64,000 nucleotides of DNA from Tetrapyrgos nigripes. Taxonomy: Eukaryota; Basidiomycota; Agaricomycetes; Agaricales; Campanellaceae. Numbering within the stretch: the stretch's first letter is position 1; every line of letters starts with the position of its first letter. This document shows, piece after piece, positions 1 to 11,810 of this stretch. The translations under genes and the position numbers were made by a program. The stretch covers positions 62,001 to 126,000 of the forward strand of contig JAACJM010000239.1 of NCBI GenBank assembly GCA_013368315.1. Reading direction: 5' to 3'. A model generated the notes under the pieces. The model was not told the origin of the DNA, did no database searches, and saw only the letters and a list, made by a program, of their open reading frames with translations.

Positions 1-128
1 TCCGTCGAGCAGCGTTCGTTGAGCAACAAACTAGTGCCCAGCTGGTAGCCCACATCTACCTCTTCAGAGCCAATAACTCAATTGCTTTTTTACTCAATTT
101 CAAATATGTCGATGCAGGCCACTGTATA

Positions 129-503
129 CAAGGGGGGTCCAGGATTTTGTAGGGTCATATAGGGTCGGAAAAGATTTTAAGGCCTCGGACACTGGACTAA
201 CTAGCTGTTAGATAAGCTTATATACCAAATATGGTAATGATAAGCTGATTAGATCCGAGTTTTATCTCCAGAGGGCTCCATAAATGTCTCCAGGTCTACT
301 GCAGCTTCATAAGACTCTCTCAAAAGTGATTGCATTTATGGTTGACAATAGTTCAAAATATTGTTTGTTAGAGAACAAATGGTGATTCATACCTAGGATT
401 ACCTTATAACCCAGTCAGAACCCCTTCCAGACCCTTTAACGGCCTGGCAGCTGGACTAACTAACCACCCCTATATGGAAATGCTATCACATGGACCCCCC
501 TTG
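129..503. mobile_element. hAT-like MITE with 8-bp target duplication
   Basis: A 375-bp element without coding capacity. Its ends are perfect inverted repeats of CAAGGGGGGTCC, and it is flanked by identical 8-bp direct repeats ACTGTATA at 121-128 and 504-511. The 8-bp duplication and CA..TG-type GC-rich ends fit a non-autonomous hAT element. The motif GGACTAACTA occurs near both ends in direct orientation (about 194-203 and 453-462). A diverged relative lies at 11124-11810. Confidence 0.8.
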
Positions 504-511
504 ACTGTATA

Positions 512-1005
512 CCACGGCAGGTAAGAGTCCTCATCCCATTGCCCCAGAAGCAGACAGTCAGAGGCGGCTTTGATTGGGCCTGAGGATGAAGAGGATTTGA
601 TGCCCATGACATGGACTCAAGTAGGATTTGGCAGAAGGAAAGTGGTGGAGGAGCGGGGAAAGACAGCCTGAGATGGCACCCATTGCATTTGGCAGCTGCT
701 AGTCTCTCACAGACAGACTAACGTAGGCAGTTGCCGACACTTTGCGTCCTGAACTGTCATCATCAGCTTCAAGCCAACATGGGTTCAGCTGCGTTGTTTC
801 TCCCTTCAAAACCACGTCACCATTTCAAACTTGAATACCCAATATCCTTACCAATAATACTATCAAGCCCAGCCCTTCTGAAGGAGTGCTTGTCTTAGTA
901 GTATCCGAGGCCGGACTCAGATTATAATCTATGTTTTCTTTTTCTTGCCAGCCATCTTTTCCCCAAAGTCCGTTCACCTCCCTCCCTGAAGATATACCTA
1001 TTACA
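512..1005. other. intergenic, no gene recognised
   Basis: No convincing coding exon is visible on either strand. From about 809 the sequence is one arm of a segmental duplication that reappears at 6005. Confidence 0.5.
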
Positions 1006-1007
1006 TA

Positions 1008-2293
1008 CTCGTGGTCACGGAAAGTAACGGTCCCGTGACGTGTGACATAACCCCCGTGTCTCGTAGTTAACATTTTTCTTGTACCCTACTACATTACACA
1101 TACATGGCTCGTGTCCAACACAATAGTCCGAAGAAGAACAGGCTCATTGGAGCCATACAGGGCAGAAAAAACCATTGAAAAAGCTGCAGAACTCGTTGGG
1201 ATACCCTATGGAAGTGCCAAGAAGATTTGGCAGAAATTTTGCAAGACCGGTTCGACGAAAAACAGGCCGCGTAGTGGACGACCACCCAAAGTTACAAACA
1301 GGACACAACGAAGGCTTGTCAGGGCCGTTTGAAAGGCACGCCGGGTACCATTTAAGGAGATAGGAAATGAAATGGAACCACCTCTGGGCGCAACAACTGT
1401 TGCAGAGCATGTTGCTAAAGAAGGGTACCACCGTCGGGTAGCATGCAAGGTTCCACTGCTCAGCCAGTTGCAGAAAAGGAAGAGGAGGACCTGGGCTTCA
1501 CAGAGGAAAGGAGAGGATTGGAGAAAAGTGATATGGTCAGATGAATGCTATGTTGAGATGGATGACAGTCGGGGCCGGATTTTTGTAACGTGTCGCGCAG
1601 ATGAAGAATATGAAGAGGACTGCTTGGTACCAACAGTTAAGCAGTCCTCTGTTCGGGTCATGGTATGGGGATGCATAATGAAGGGGAAAAAGGGCCCATT
1701 GGTGGTGCTGGAGTACCCGGGAGGGAAAGAAGGAGGAATGAACGCAAAGAGGTACCAAGAGCAGGTTCTTGATGGGGTTCTGCTGGAATTTTATGAAGAG
1801 ATGAAGTCAGAGAGGGGAGACATCAAGTTCCAGCATGATGGCGCACCTAGTCATACCGCAAAGACAACGAAGAAATGGTTTTCTGACCATGGTATCCCTC
1901 TCTTCCCACACCCGCCATCTTCTCCAGACCTTGACCCCATTGAACGTGTTTGGCACGAACTAAAAGCTGGCGTAAGGGCTAGACCACATCACCCTTCATC
2001 TGCCAATGAGCTGATAGAGGCAGTAAAGGAGGTTTGGGGCGAGATAGAAATCGAAGATATTGACAAGTATGTTGGGAGAATGGATGATGTTGTCCAGGCT
2101 GTCTTGGATGCGAAAGGCGGTCACACGAGATTTTAACTGGGGTACGAAATGCATTGATGGTAGAGTATATGAATACAAAGTTTGGTAGCAATACATGCTG
2201 TACATCGTTGTGTAGATACAAGGATAGTCAATGACAAGATCCTCGAAAAATGGTGTCACATGTCACGGGACCGTTACTTTCCGTGACCACGAG
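1008..2293 (+). mobile_element. Tc1-like element A (degenerate, 1286 bp)
   Basis: Inverted termini begin CTCGTGGTCACGGAAAGTAA and are near perfect over about 40 bp. The flanking dinucleotides are TA at 1006-1007 and 2294-2295, the usual Tc1/mariner target. The length is exactly that of the intact relative at 32205-33490, so damage is limited to small indels and substitutions. It interrupts segmental duplication S. Confidence 0.9.
1104..2136 (+). pseudogene. Tc1-like transposase, DD34E, two disabling lesions
   Basis: A cut-and-paste transposase of the Tc1/mariner superfamily that would act in the nucleus on the inverted ends of its own element. The reading frame starts at 1104, parallel to the intact relative at 32301. 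It is broken by an extra A near 1166-1175 and by an in-frame TGA at 1330-1332 within the helix-turn-helix region. Downstream, the catalytic core is open to 2136. It has IWSDE for the first Asp, HDGAPSHTA for the second, and SPDLDPIE for the Glu, with 34 residues between the last two. It is therefore a recently dead copy. An intact relative in the same window could in principle act on its ends. Confidence 0.9.
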
Positions 2294-2295
2294 TA

Positions 2296-3935
2296 CAGTA
2301 GCTACATCGGGTTGCCCAGACCCACGGCGTATGAGTTCTTGGTCCCAGCCCGGGTAATACTAATACACTCCTCCTCCCTCCTCCCCCCTCCTTCACTTCA
2401 AGAGTGTCATTGACTGGTACTCAGGTCACTCTCATGTCTGGTCACTACAGTCTGTCTGGTAAATGTACACATTGCCTACAGTCATTTCTCCCTGTCCCGT
2501 AACTGAGCCGTAGACTCCATTGATAAATCAGCGATTCAGCCTTCTTGACTTCCTTTTTGCTACTTATTGTGGTAAAGAGCACACACTTGGGTCTAAGCAG
2601 TAGACGTAGACAGGACAACAGTAGACAGATAACGATGAGAGACTAGTCCCAAGACAAAGTTAATATTGAATAAAGACAAGGAATACATGAGATGCTCACC
2701 TAGTCCCAAGACGAAGAGGTCAAGATGGGGACTAGGGAGCTATTACTCTAAGCTTATATACACAGAACAGAAAGAAAGATAAGAACTGAGCAAAGCGAAG
2801 AAAGGAATCAGAGAACTGTCCAGAACAATCAAAGTACAGCCTATTGTCCCTGTAAGAGATGTATCATGAAAAGATGAACAAAAGATGAACAAGCTGTGTG
2901 TAGTGTCCCTGTAAGAGATGTATCATAGAAAGATGAACAAATGATGAAACAGGGGATGATAGCTGTGCATAGATGATCAAGGAAAGATGAACAAAAGATA
3001 GGGCAAAGGATGAACCAAACGATGATCAAAAGGCAGTGACTGATGAAGAAAAGAAACAGAAAATGAACGAAAATACCCTGAAAATAATACTGTCACAACA
3101 CTTATGTATTTTTATTGTGAAATCTAAAGTATGTACTGTATACTTAATTAAGTAAAGGACATACTTACCGAACGCATATATGTACTCCAGTTGGATGTGA
3201 TATGATATTCTTACGCGTCCTGAGCTCAGCCACAACTCAGCCGTACGCGATCGGCGTGGGCACCCCTATTTGAATTTCAAATTCCCCACACCTTTGTTGT
3301 GTTTTAAAAGGGGTTTTTACAAAAATCTAATCATCGCCGTGAGTTACATCTTGAATTTCCATCCCCTCTCTCTTATACCCATCGCGCAGGACCCCAGGGC
3401 TGTCCATGCTTTTCCCTTGTCATCCGCCATGGATAGACTCTTCGCGCAGGACCCCAGGGCTGTCCATTGCTTATACCTATTTGCCGCCATCTCTCGATTT
3501 CTCCCATTCGTTTTTTAATTACCTTAATATATCGGCATTTATTCCTATGGTACTTTAGATCAGTTCCCTTTTCTACTCCTTTCTGTAGTTTGTACTTAGA
3601 CCCGAGAGTCTCGCCCCCACCTTCTCCTTACTTTCATTTCTCCTCACGAGCCTCTCGGGTATATTTTTATTTCTCTTGTTTCCTTTCATTTCTCCTCATG
3701 AGTCTATAAGTGTTCAACAGTAGTTTTTGCATCACCCGCCCTCCACTCCCATATTTACATGTGCATACTATGTCTAGCGCTGCTGAGCCTCATCTCGTCG
3801 AAATATACCCAGGGGAGTCGCTGTTTCAGGGCTCCCCGTGATCCGTCTATCATTCACTGTTCGAAATTCTTCTTAGACGATGCTGCAAGATGATTAATGA
3901 CTCTTAAAGCTTAAACTCCAGGGTGCTCTTGCGTA
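2296..3935. other. intergenic with short direct repeats
   Basis: No supported gene. Two short direct repeats stand out. GTCCCTGTAAGAGATGTATC occurs near 2848 and again near 2909, followed by AAGATGAACAAA in both. CGCGCAGGACCCCAGGGCTG occurs near 3384 and 3446. The rest is AT-rich or pyrimidine-rich without coding signal. Confidence 0.5.
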
Positions 3936-4033
3936 GGGGGTATATCTCAGTGGTAGAGAATCATAATGAGAGTAGAACGTCTGCATGGGTGAATTCTGAA
4001 GGTCCTGCGTTCAATTTGTAGCACTTACCTCCA
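3936..4033 (+). pseudogene. tRNA-like relic
   Basis: The left end GGGGGTATA and TCTC/GAGA D-arm, a T-arm-like CTGCGTTCAATTTGTAG, and a TACCTCCA 3' end can form most of a tRNA cloverleaf. The anticodon arm is disordered, and four extra bases sit between the T-arm and the acceptor strand. It shares TTCTGAAGGTCC with the tRNA-Phe genes at 20-22 kb, so it may be a decayed relative of them. It is unlikely to be functional. Confidence 0.5.
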
Positions 4034-4379
4034 ATGATGAAGTTGCATGTTTCCGTTTTTTTTTATTATCACAACCACAAACTGATATAGATACCTATTC
4101 TATCTAGGGTGATAAGAGATATGTACTCATACTCTACTTGAAACTGTTTGAATTTCAGCATGTGCAGATATAGCTACAGATTTCTCTCTAAACCCGACCA
4201 CGAGCCCAAAGAGACAGTGACATATTACTCCCTCTAAACCCATATAATGCTCCCAAAAAACCAAAATAAAATATCCAAACTCTTCGTACTCAACAATCAA
4301 CTCCTCGCATCCACGTTGCATGCTCCATATGAGTCCTCAACTTTGATTAAAGACTCCTTTGAGACTCCTTTGAGACTCC

Positions 4380-5167
4380 TTAAATAAAATCCCACTGAAC
4401 TCCATGAATCCTTCCAACACTCGGATCCGCAAGTTGATTAAATGCAGCGGGAGAAAGGTCTACATCTCCTGCGCCGGGACAGTCAGCGCATCTGTCGACG
4501 ATGGTTACGACGATGGTTCTGCCGTTGGCTATTGATACAGTTAGGATGTCAAGTTGAGTTGATTGAGACTTGGAGAGGAGACAATGCAGACTTACCGGAT
4601 ACACTGATTGGTCGGCCGCAGATTGGGTTACTGAAGGGGAACATATTCGTGAATTTTCAAGAAGGGTGCAAGCATCAGACTGGGACTTACAGATTGGGGT
4701 TGGGAGTGGCACCACTGTGATCATGAGCACAAGGCATTAGCATCAGAGTCTTAGCATTCAAATAAGGAAACAAAGCATCAGGCTACTCACGGGAAGTTAT
4801 CAAAGAAAGATGCAGAAACCGCAGTGATCATGTCCCCGTCGGTGTTGAATAAGCCACAAGCGCCGAGGCCGGGATGGAAGAACGTGGCTAGTAGTCACGA
4901 TTCATGATTCATGAAGGAAGTGGTAGAAAGAAGTGGTAGAAAACCAAGAGTCAGTCAGAGAACCAGAGTTTGGAAGATGGTAAACAGGCTTGAAGCACGG
5001 CACGATCGAAATAAAGTCTGAAGAAAGGGACGAGTGTACACACCGTCACCGACGTTAGTACGACGAGCAAGGGTCTGTGTAATAGCAGGCGCAGCCGAAG
5101 CCGTCATCGACATGGCGAGAACAGCGACTGCGGCAGTGGCAGCGAGTTGAGTGAGTTTGGTGAACAT
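4380..5167 (-). CDS. secreted DPBB (RlpA/expansin-like) protein, copy A
   Basis: A small secreted protein with a double-psi beta-barrel fold, the family of RlpA, barwin and the expansin N-domain. Five exons are inferred, with introns after GDG, after NFP, after NPNL and after the SVS region. The start at 5167 gives a hydrophobic signal peptide ending ASAAP, then a dibasic LARR site suited to Kex2 cleavage. The mature domain shows GLGACG, NPICG, then VTIVDRCADC and the LSPAAFNQLADPSVGRIHG end that carries the barrel's Asp motif. Four Cys could form two disulfides. No catalytic function can be assigned; such proteins often bind walls or inhibit enzymes. It has three paralogues at 7647, 9690 and 42270. 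The frame is intact. Confidence 0.85.
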
Positions 5168-5244
5168 GGTGAAATTTGAGTGTCTAGCAGAGAAGAGAAT
5201 GTGCTGAGTAGCTGAAGCTGAAGGATAGACGCAAAGTTCGAGCC

Positions 5245-5252
5245 TTTTTATA
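5245..5252 (-). promoter_or_regulatory. TATA box of DPBB copy A
   Basis: TATAAAAA on the minus strand, within the shared block GAGTATAAAAAGGCTCG, about 80 bp upstream of the start codon. The same motif context precedes the three paralogues. Confidence 0.7.
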
Positions 5253-5299
5253 CTCGCTCGGACTCGCAGAGCACTGGCACTGAGAAGGATCCAATATTC

Positions 5300-6004
5300 A
5301 GGATTCAGGAACGCAAACTTGAACGGCTATCCATATGCATAATCCCGGTCCCCGGATTGCTAAAAAATCACCGTAGTGCCAACCTCGTGGTACGGAGTAG
5401 GAGTAGTAAGCCATAACGGTTTTCCGAGTCGGTAAATTATCTAGACCGAAGGTTAAGGTTTGTTTGAGATGAGGGCGGCATTTCAAGTCATTGCACTCGG
5501 TTCCGTATTAGTACTGTAAGTCAGACTCACTGTAAGCAATAGACGTTTAAATAGCAGATGAGCGTTAGAACTTAGATGAGCGTTGAAACGTGCGCGAGAG
5601 TTACAAAGACAAAGACATCGGTGACTGTAATAGAAAATTCCGCAAACTAGCGGTATGTAGTACGTACTATCAAGTAGTTAACCCAACTGGCCATTGGCTA
5701 CTGGGTCATTCCAGTTGATGTTGATTGATGTAAGCCTGAGCGTCTTGCCCAAACCAACGAGATAGTTCCAACACAATTCACAGTTACGACGGCTGATTTG
5801 ACCAAGGACCCAGGTGAAGATACACCGCTTTAAAATGATTCGGGATTGACCCTCAAAGTACATGTTCTGGCACACCGGAGAGTGAGTAGGAGCGCATTGT
5901 CCTTCAGAGCTGCCGGTACTAACTCTGAGTTCAGGGAACAAAAAATCTGCTGTCAAGCGTCGCGTTTGAGGGAGACTCTCCGCTGGTCCATCTTTGACCG
6001 GCTT
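5300..6004. other. intergenic, no gene recognised
   Basis: Upstream region of DPBB copy A. Short open frames exist on both strands but have no paralogue-conserved or domain-like sequence. Confidence 0.45.
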
Positions 6005-6552
6005 TCCTTCAAAACCACTTCACCGTTTCAAACTTGGATACGCAATATCCTTGCCAAAAATACTATCAATCCCAGCTCTTCTGGAGGAGTCCTCGTGTTC
6101 GTGCTCGTTGCTCGTCATATTGCAATTGCTTTGAACTAAGTAGTATCTGAGGCTGGACTCAGATCTAATCTGCTTGCTCACACGAATTTCAGCCGAGACG
6201 CGACTCGCCGGTAATGAGTGGGAATTTTTGGCGACGTTCATGATCAGATTATAATAGATTATATAATCTACTTTTTCTTTTTCTTACCGCCATCTTTTCC
6301 GGAGCCCCGGCGTATCAGTTCTTGGTCCCAGCCCGGGAAATACACTCCCCTCCTCCCCGAAACCCGTCCCCCTCCTTCACTTCAAGAGCGTCGTTGACTG
6401 GTACTCAGTCGCTCTCATGTGCGGTCTTTACAGCCTGTGGTCTGGTAAATGTACATATTGCCTACGGTCATTTCTCCCCGTCCCGCAACTGACTCATAGA
6501 CTCTCATTGATAAATCAGCGCTCAACTACCTCAGCAATAATTCAGCCTTCAA
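6005..6552. repeat. segmental duplication S, copy 2 (Tc1 absent)
   Basis: This matches 809-1005 joined to 2296-2545. It lacks the Tc1 element and has its own extra segment (about 6090-6260) in place of a shorter one in copy 1. It serves as the unoccupied reference for the Tc1 insertion at 1008. Confidence 0.75.
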
Positions 6553-7490
6553 GTTAGACTCAGCTTGGGACTGCTGTTTCTGAACCACATGCAAGTTGTC
6601 AAGACGCGCGCTCCGCTCTCGATGTTTGCCAATATCCCATTAGAGGCAGTCTCTTACTGGTGAGTGAAAGATTCGGACATATGAGATCCATATATTTACC
6701 AATAATACCATTGCCAGAAAACCTCAAAATCATGCGTATCATTTGCACTGCCGAATCTCGGGCCAAATATTATTCATCGTTTCATACTCATATATTGATT
6801 TTTGTTCTGCTGTATCAAGTTTGGGCCTCGTAAAGATCAAGGACAGGTCCCGGGTAAGCGTTAAATCAAACAGTGAGCGGCTTTGAGCGGCTTGACTATG
6901 TTGCATTGCTTATTGTGGTCGATTATGAATTCTCTGCGAGTACTTAGCAAAAAGCATAACCAATAGCATATATAGGCTGGGGAACTGCGGTAAAGACCAT
7001 GCGAGTCTGCGTACGTGTTTCCATGCGTACGCGTGCTCAGAGCTTAGTCTGGACTTTGAGGCGACTCTCTGGATGTATGTACCAAACCCAGAGTATCAGA
7101 CTCAGGCTGACCCAGGTGTGTCGAGGTCAACATCTTGGACCATATTGAGGCGGTGTGTCCTCAACTCGTCTTGATCTAATATCCCCAATGTTTCCGTTCT
7201 CTTGATTTGGACAGCGCGCTCACGTTTGACTTGACGCATTTGCCACACTGGGTTTACGAGATGGTTAGCATGCGGAATTCTCTATTGCTTCCCCATGATT
7301 TTTATCTGTCGAATACCACTTCAAGGCACTAGACCGAGTGCAGCTTAGATCCGCGCAGCACGATGCCCTGCACATGTCCTCCAATTAACCTGATAGTTCT
7401 CCGGAAACCGTGACCACTGACAACTCTTTAGTATGGCGGATTCTTGGAAATCCGTGATATACTGCTGCGTTCCTGAACCCTTCAGTGATT
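6553..7490. other. intergenic, upstream region of DPBB copy B
   Basis: No supported coding exon. A short stretch near 6590-6630 (GTCAAGACGCGCG..CTCGATGTTTGC) recurs near 41505-41540, upstream of DPBB copy D. This may be a remnant of the common ancestral promoter region. Confidence 0.45.
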
Positions 7491-7496
7491 TTCGAG

Positions 7497-7502
7497 TATA
7501 AA
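7497..7502 (+). promoter_or_regulatory. TATA box of DPBB copy B
   Basis: TATAAA in the context TTCGAGTATAAAAGCTCGA, 145 bp upstream of the ATG at 7647. The block is conserved at all four paralogues. Confidence 0.75.
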
Positions 7503-7646
7503 AGCTCGACTCGGCGGTCTCTATCCTTCAGCTACTCAGCACGTTCTTCTCTCCTAGACAACTTTCATTTTCTCAACTTCTTTCATTTCGATCTACCTTC
7601 ACTTTGATATACATATCTCACTGTTGTATCACTCCTTTATTTCACC

Positions 7647-8366
7647 ATGTTCGCCAAATTCACTCAAATCACTGCTGCTGCTGTCGCCGCTGTCCTCGCC
7701 ATGTCGATGACCACTGAAGCTGCACCTGCTACTTCTCAGGCTCTTGCCCGTCGTAATGTTGGCGATGGTACGTATTCTTCATTTAGAGTGATTATTCTTG
7801 CTTATTAACGTCTGCTTTTCTCTCTCATTCCCTATTAGCCACATTCTTCAACCCCGGCCTCGGCGCTTGTGGCATCTTCAACACCGACGCCGACATGATC
7901 ACTGCCGTTTCCTCCTCTTTCTTTGATACATTCCCGTAAGCAGTGATGTTTATTTTCAATCTTCGCTTGAAGACTGATATCGTCTCCTCATACCTTAGTG
8001 GTGCCACTCCCAACCCTAACCTGTGAGTTTAGTCATAAGAGTCGATTGGTCCATTGAGAATACTTACGCGATCCAATCCTTCAATCCTTCAGTAACCCTC
8101 TCTGTGGCAAGCCAATCAGCGTATCCGGTGAGTCTTTCACTGTCTTTTCCTCAGTTCACAACTCTTCATGCTAAGCATGTCAATCCCCGCATCTTCAATG
8201 CGATTCTTCAACCTAAATAGCCAACGGCAGAACCATCGTGGTCACCATCGTCGACAAATGCCCCGGTTGCGTGGGCCAGGACCTCGACCTTTCCCCCACT
8301 GCTTTCTCTCAACTTGCTGACCTATCCGTCGGTCGTCTCCACGGTGTTACTTGGAACTTCATTTAA
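7647..8366 (+). CDS. secreted DPBB (RlpA/expansin-like) protein, copy B
   Basis: Five exons with consensus splice sites: 7647-7767, 7839-7935, 7999-8022, 8093-8127 and 8221-8366. Together they encode 140 residues. The signal peptide runs to about residue 25 (ending TEAAP) and is followed by a dibasic LARR. The domain shows the order GDATFFNPGLGACG, then NPNLNPLCG, then VTIVDKCPGC, DLDLSPTAFSQLA and GVTWNFI. These are the strands and four Cys of a stand-alone double-psi beta-barrel. There is no expansin cellulose-binding C-domain. Extracellular action, perhaps on walls or as an inhibitor, is inferred only. It lies divergent from copy A, with about 2.5 kb between the starts. No lesion is seen. 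Confidence 0.9.
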
Positions 8367-9574
8367 TCGTCCTTCATTTAATCATCCAAGTTTGAATTTT
8401 CTTCAGGTTTTTTGGAGAGTTTGTTTGGGTCTAGAAAAAAATCTGTACCTGTACTCCTTGGAGGTATTTGATAGCCTGTACGAATGATAGAGTATTTATA
8501 TGTTAAGTTCAGAGAGTTATCTATATAGGATTTTTGAAAGGAATAACCTGGTTCTGAGCTCGAGTGTCTTGATCCATGGAACTTTCACGAGTTAAATTTC
8601 CATAAGTAGACCTAGACAAGAACGTGTACGCGACAGCATAAACATATATTCTATGAGATTGGCACCAAGATATTGAGCAGACTTAGTCGTCCAAAACACC
8701 GAAACAAGTAAGCCAGCAGGATCATTTCCTGAGGGCCTACCTTCGGTAGCTAGCAAATGGAACAGTATGTAAGGCGAAAGGAACTGATGTACTCATAATA
8801 CAAAATCTCCTCAGCGTCTGAGTCTAGGATCAATCGGTCTAGTTACTCGGTCTTTCAGACGTATTACCACTCATTTGTTGATTGAGAATTAGCATTCACT
8901 GCCATTCTTTAATACTAGCACGTCGATCGACGGCAGTAGGCATAGGTAACTGAGTCTCCCTTTGTCGACGTTCATGATCTCTTCGGACCCCGCCCAAAAG
9001 CTCTCAGTTTCCCTGGACTTGTAATTTCTGAATTCACGTTCTTCGCGTCGTCAGTTACTGGCGCCTGAGCTGAAGATGGGAAGGATTTCAGACAAACGAA
9101 CGAGGGGGAGACTTGGACAGATGTTGAGGGCAGTACTGTGGCGCGCCCTGTATTGCGGCCGGTTGAGGGCCCGGGGATGCCACACTGCCATATATATGCT
9201 CGTCGCATCTTCACTGTTTTTTGTTTCTCTTCGTCCCATGATTACACGGAGATCCAGTCGTGTACATTCCAAAGGCTCGACACGCCACTGGCATATATGC
9301 CAGACAGGCCGGTTATTTTTTACTCTAATACAACCCGTTTCAGACGCGTCCCCATGTCATTCTTCCATGCCTGGACGCAGTTAGGGGCTAGACGCGATCG
9401 CTGGTCTTCTTCTCTTTTAACCAACGCCAGCCAAACGGACAGACGCTATGTCGATTGCAATTTCAAAGAACCACACTGAACGAATGTCTATATATGTAGC
9501 AGATACTCTATATCTAAGATCTACATCTACGTACATAGCTTAGCAATAAATACTCCTCCTAGCACCAATGATAC
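8367..9574. other. intergenic between convergent DPBB copies B and C
   Basis: Short overlapping frames at 8970-9480 have no recognisable domain. The block around 9415-9530 recurs inverted at about 39040-39180 (AAATTGCAATCGACA and flanking sequence). That makes it a duplicated non-coding stretch rather than a gene. Confidence 0.5.
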
Positions 9575-9689
9575 GAACGATCGCGAATTCGTACAGAGGG
9601 ATAGTGGTATACAACATGTATAGCTATAGCCCGAGATTCCTCGCAGAGAAGAAGGAAAGACAAGAGAGATGAAAATCCTCATTTAACAT

Positions 9690-10441
9690 TTAAACGAAAT
9701 CCCAGGTAACACCATGAAGCCGGCCAACCGAAGGATCGGCGAGCTGGTTGAATGCAGCGGGAGAAAGGTCGAGATCTTGGAGAGCGCAGCCAGGGCATTT
9801 GTCGACGATGGTGACTTGGATGGTTTTTCCGCCGGCTGGTGTGAAGAGATTCAGAGTTGATATGTCGTTGATGCTGTAAGAAGCACTTACAGGATATGCT
9901 AACCGCCCTGCCACAGAGTGGGTTACTATGTAAAGAGAAAGAAAAAACGTGGCGTCGTGTTAGTGATTGCAGTCGACTCGGTAATAGACGGGCGTGGACG
10001 TCGATGGAGACAAGACTTACAGGTTGGGGTTAGGTGTGGCACCGCTATAAAGAAAGAGGATATTATCAGGCACTCGTATGATCTGCGAGCATGAATGACT
10101 CTACTCACGGGAAGGTATCAAAGAACGGCGCAGAAACGGCAGCAATCATATCGCTTTCAGTGTTTGAAATACCACAGGCGCCAAGTCCGGGAGTGTAGAA
10201 TGTCACTGAATAATCAAGATCATACGAGTCCGAGTCGATTGCGATGGTAGCAAGGGTTCGGGAAGGGAGGTTTCAGTGAACATAAGTAAAGGGCACAAAG
10301 ACAAAGAAGTTAGAGAAGGTTCTTCGTACCGTCACCGGCATTACGACGCATGAGAGAAGCAGGAGAAGGAGCAGCCTGGACAGTCATTGCCATGGCAAAA
10401 ATTGTAGTAGTAGCAGCGATTTGAGAGAATTTGGCGAACAT
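9690..10441 (-). CDS. secreted DPBB (RlpA/expansin-like) protein, copy C
   Basis: Same five-exon plan as copy B, read on the minus strand from the ATG at 10441 to the TAA at 9690-9692. The signal peptide MFAKFSQIAATTT... ends near VQAAP, followed by LMRR. The exons then give GDVTFYTPGLGACG, NPNLNPLCG, VTIVDKCPGCALQDLDLSP and GRLHGVTWDFV. Four conserved Cys are present. This is the closest relative of the interrupted copy D; the two sit in arms of an inverted duplication, which makes this the intact reference for that gene. Extracellular location is inferred from the signal peptide. No frameshift was found. Confidence 0.88.
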
Positions 10442-10624
10442 GGTCGAAGATGTAGATGAACAAAGATTGAAGGATTGATACAACGAAAGAATGGAGTGAG
10501 AGTGAAAGTGTATGAAAATGTACAAAGCCTCTTCGAGAGGGCTAGAAGCTGAAGAAGACCAAAGTCCGAAGGGAAGGTGGTGGTTGTGCTGAGTAGCTGA
10601 AGAATTAGGCGCAAAACGTCGAGC

Positions 10625-10632
10625 TTTTTATA
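10625..10632 (-). promoter_or_regulatory. TATA box of DPBB copy C
   Basis: TATAAAAA on the minus strand in the context CGAGTATAAAAAGCTCGA, about 185 bp upstream of the start codon. It is identical to the block upstream of copy D. Confidence 0.75.
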
Positions 10633-11123
10633 CTCGAAGGTCAATCAACCTATCCATCAAGCTACAGGTATAAGGATCAGGAACGATCAAAGCATATGGG
10701 TTCCAGACGAGTCGTCAATAGGTTGCCAAGCTACCATGTGTATTTTGGCCGACTGCAGGGGCTCCCGTTCCGGTATGTAAAATGGTAGAATATGGTGCTG
10801 CGGTACGGATGGTAAATGCACAAAAGTATTTTCACTTCGGTCCCCTATCGGAACAGATGAAGATCACTGAAAAACAATTGGAAAATACCACATGAATACC
10901 AGTGAAAACCATCAGAGTAGTACGCATGGCTCGAGGGTAAGTAAGGGTGTCATTTGAGCTAAGGTGAGCAGTGAGCGAGCGCATTGTCCAAAACGAGATT
11001 GAAACATGATTGAGAATACACACTGCCTTGGTAGGGATGTTGATTGCGAAAGCTTTTGACGCACGTGGATCAGCATCATTCATCCGTTGAACGTTGCTAA
11101 GTGAGTTTTGTAAATGCGAAGCA

Positions 11124-11810
11124 CAAGGGGGTCCAAAATCTTGTACATAGAGTCAATGATATAGGGTCGGAAAATTTTTTTTAAAGGCTCGAGTATCGGA
11201 GTAACGGACTAAATAACCGTAATCTACCGTAATGCATTCTATAATCCTACTCCATTTGGAAGGCACAGCCACGTCCGGACCCCTTCTTGCATCCAGGCTC
11301 CCACTACATAGCTGCGCCCTCGTCTTGAAAGAGAATCTTTCATCAAATATCAAGCTATGAGTATCCGTCTCCCAAATGCGCTCGTTGTACTAGGCTCAAA
11401 CATCTCTAGTAAGTACTACTCAACCATAGTCTTCTTATCCCTCATGCCTCTTATAATCACTAGTCCGACCCAGATTGACTGTAGAATGACATGCTGGACA
11501 AGTTACTGTATTGTCCATGGTATGAACAGAGAGGTTTTCGGGGTTGTCCTCATCCTCCTGGCATTGCAGTCTTACTGTCAAAGTAAGTAGTCTAGGGACA
11601 GTAGACGGCTTACAGCTGACATGTTTGCTGTTTCGAGGGCTTTTTAGAGTCTTCTAAGTGTTGCAAAAAGTTACTGTAGGGCCTAGGCTCACCATAGGAT
11701 ACTGCGAGGGTACCCTTCAGAAATTTTTAACGGCTCCAGGCCCGAACTAACTAACCAATCCTCCATAGTATACGGAATTACTACAACATGACCCCCCCCC
11801 CCCCCCCTTG
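11124..11810. mobile_element. hAT-like element related to 129-503
   Basis: It begins CAAGGGGGTCC and ends in a C-tract followed by CTTG. Near the ends it shares TATAGGGTCGGAAA and the AACTAACTAACC motif with the element at 129-503. The right end has a run of about 17 C. The 8-bp flanks (GCGAAGCA and GCCATAGG) do not match, so the target duplication has decayed or one end has recombined. The left end coincides with the border of inverted duplication D. No transposase is encoded. Confidence 0.6.

Larger units (their letters stand above)
809..2545. repeat. segmental duplication S, copy 1 (interrupted by Tc1)
   Basis: The stretches 809-1005 and 2296-2545 match 6005-6552 at clear but imperfect identity in the same orientation. 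Shared blocks include the CCTTCAAAACCAC start, the TTTTCTTTTTCTTRCC tract and the TTCTTGGTCCCAGCCCGGG block. The Tc1 element at 1008-2293 is absent from the other copy, so it entered this one after the duplication or was lost from the other. Confidence 0.75.
9575..11123. repeat. inverted duplication D, arm 1 (with DPBB copy C)
   Basis: This runs inverted to 41605-42919 plus 51367-51606. It covers the whole DPBB gene, its TATA region, about 700 bp upstream and about 110 bp downstream. Arm 2 is split by an 8.45-kb element. The distal end coincides with the hAT-like element that begins at 11124. Confidence 0.85.

Noticed and set aside
1094..1431. Minus-strand frames inside Tc1 element A
   Set aside because: Shadows of the degenerate transposase reading frame on the other strand.
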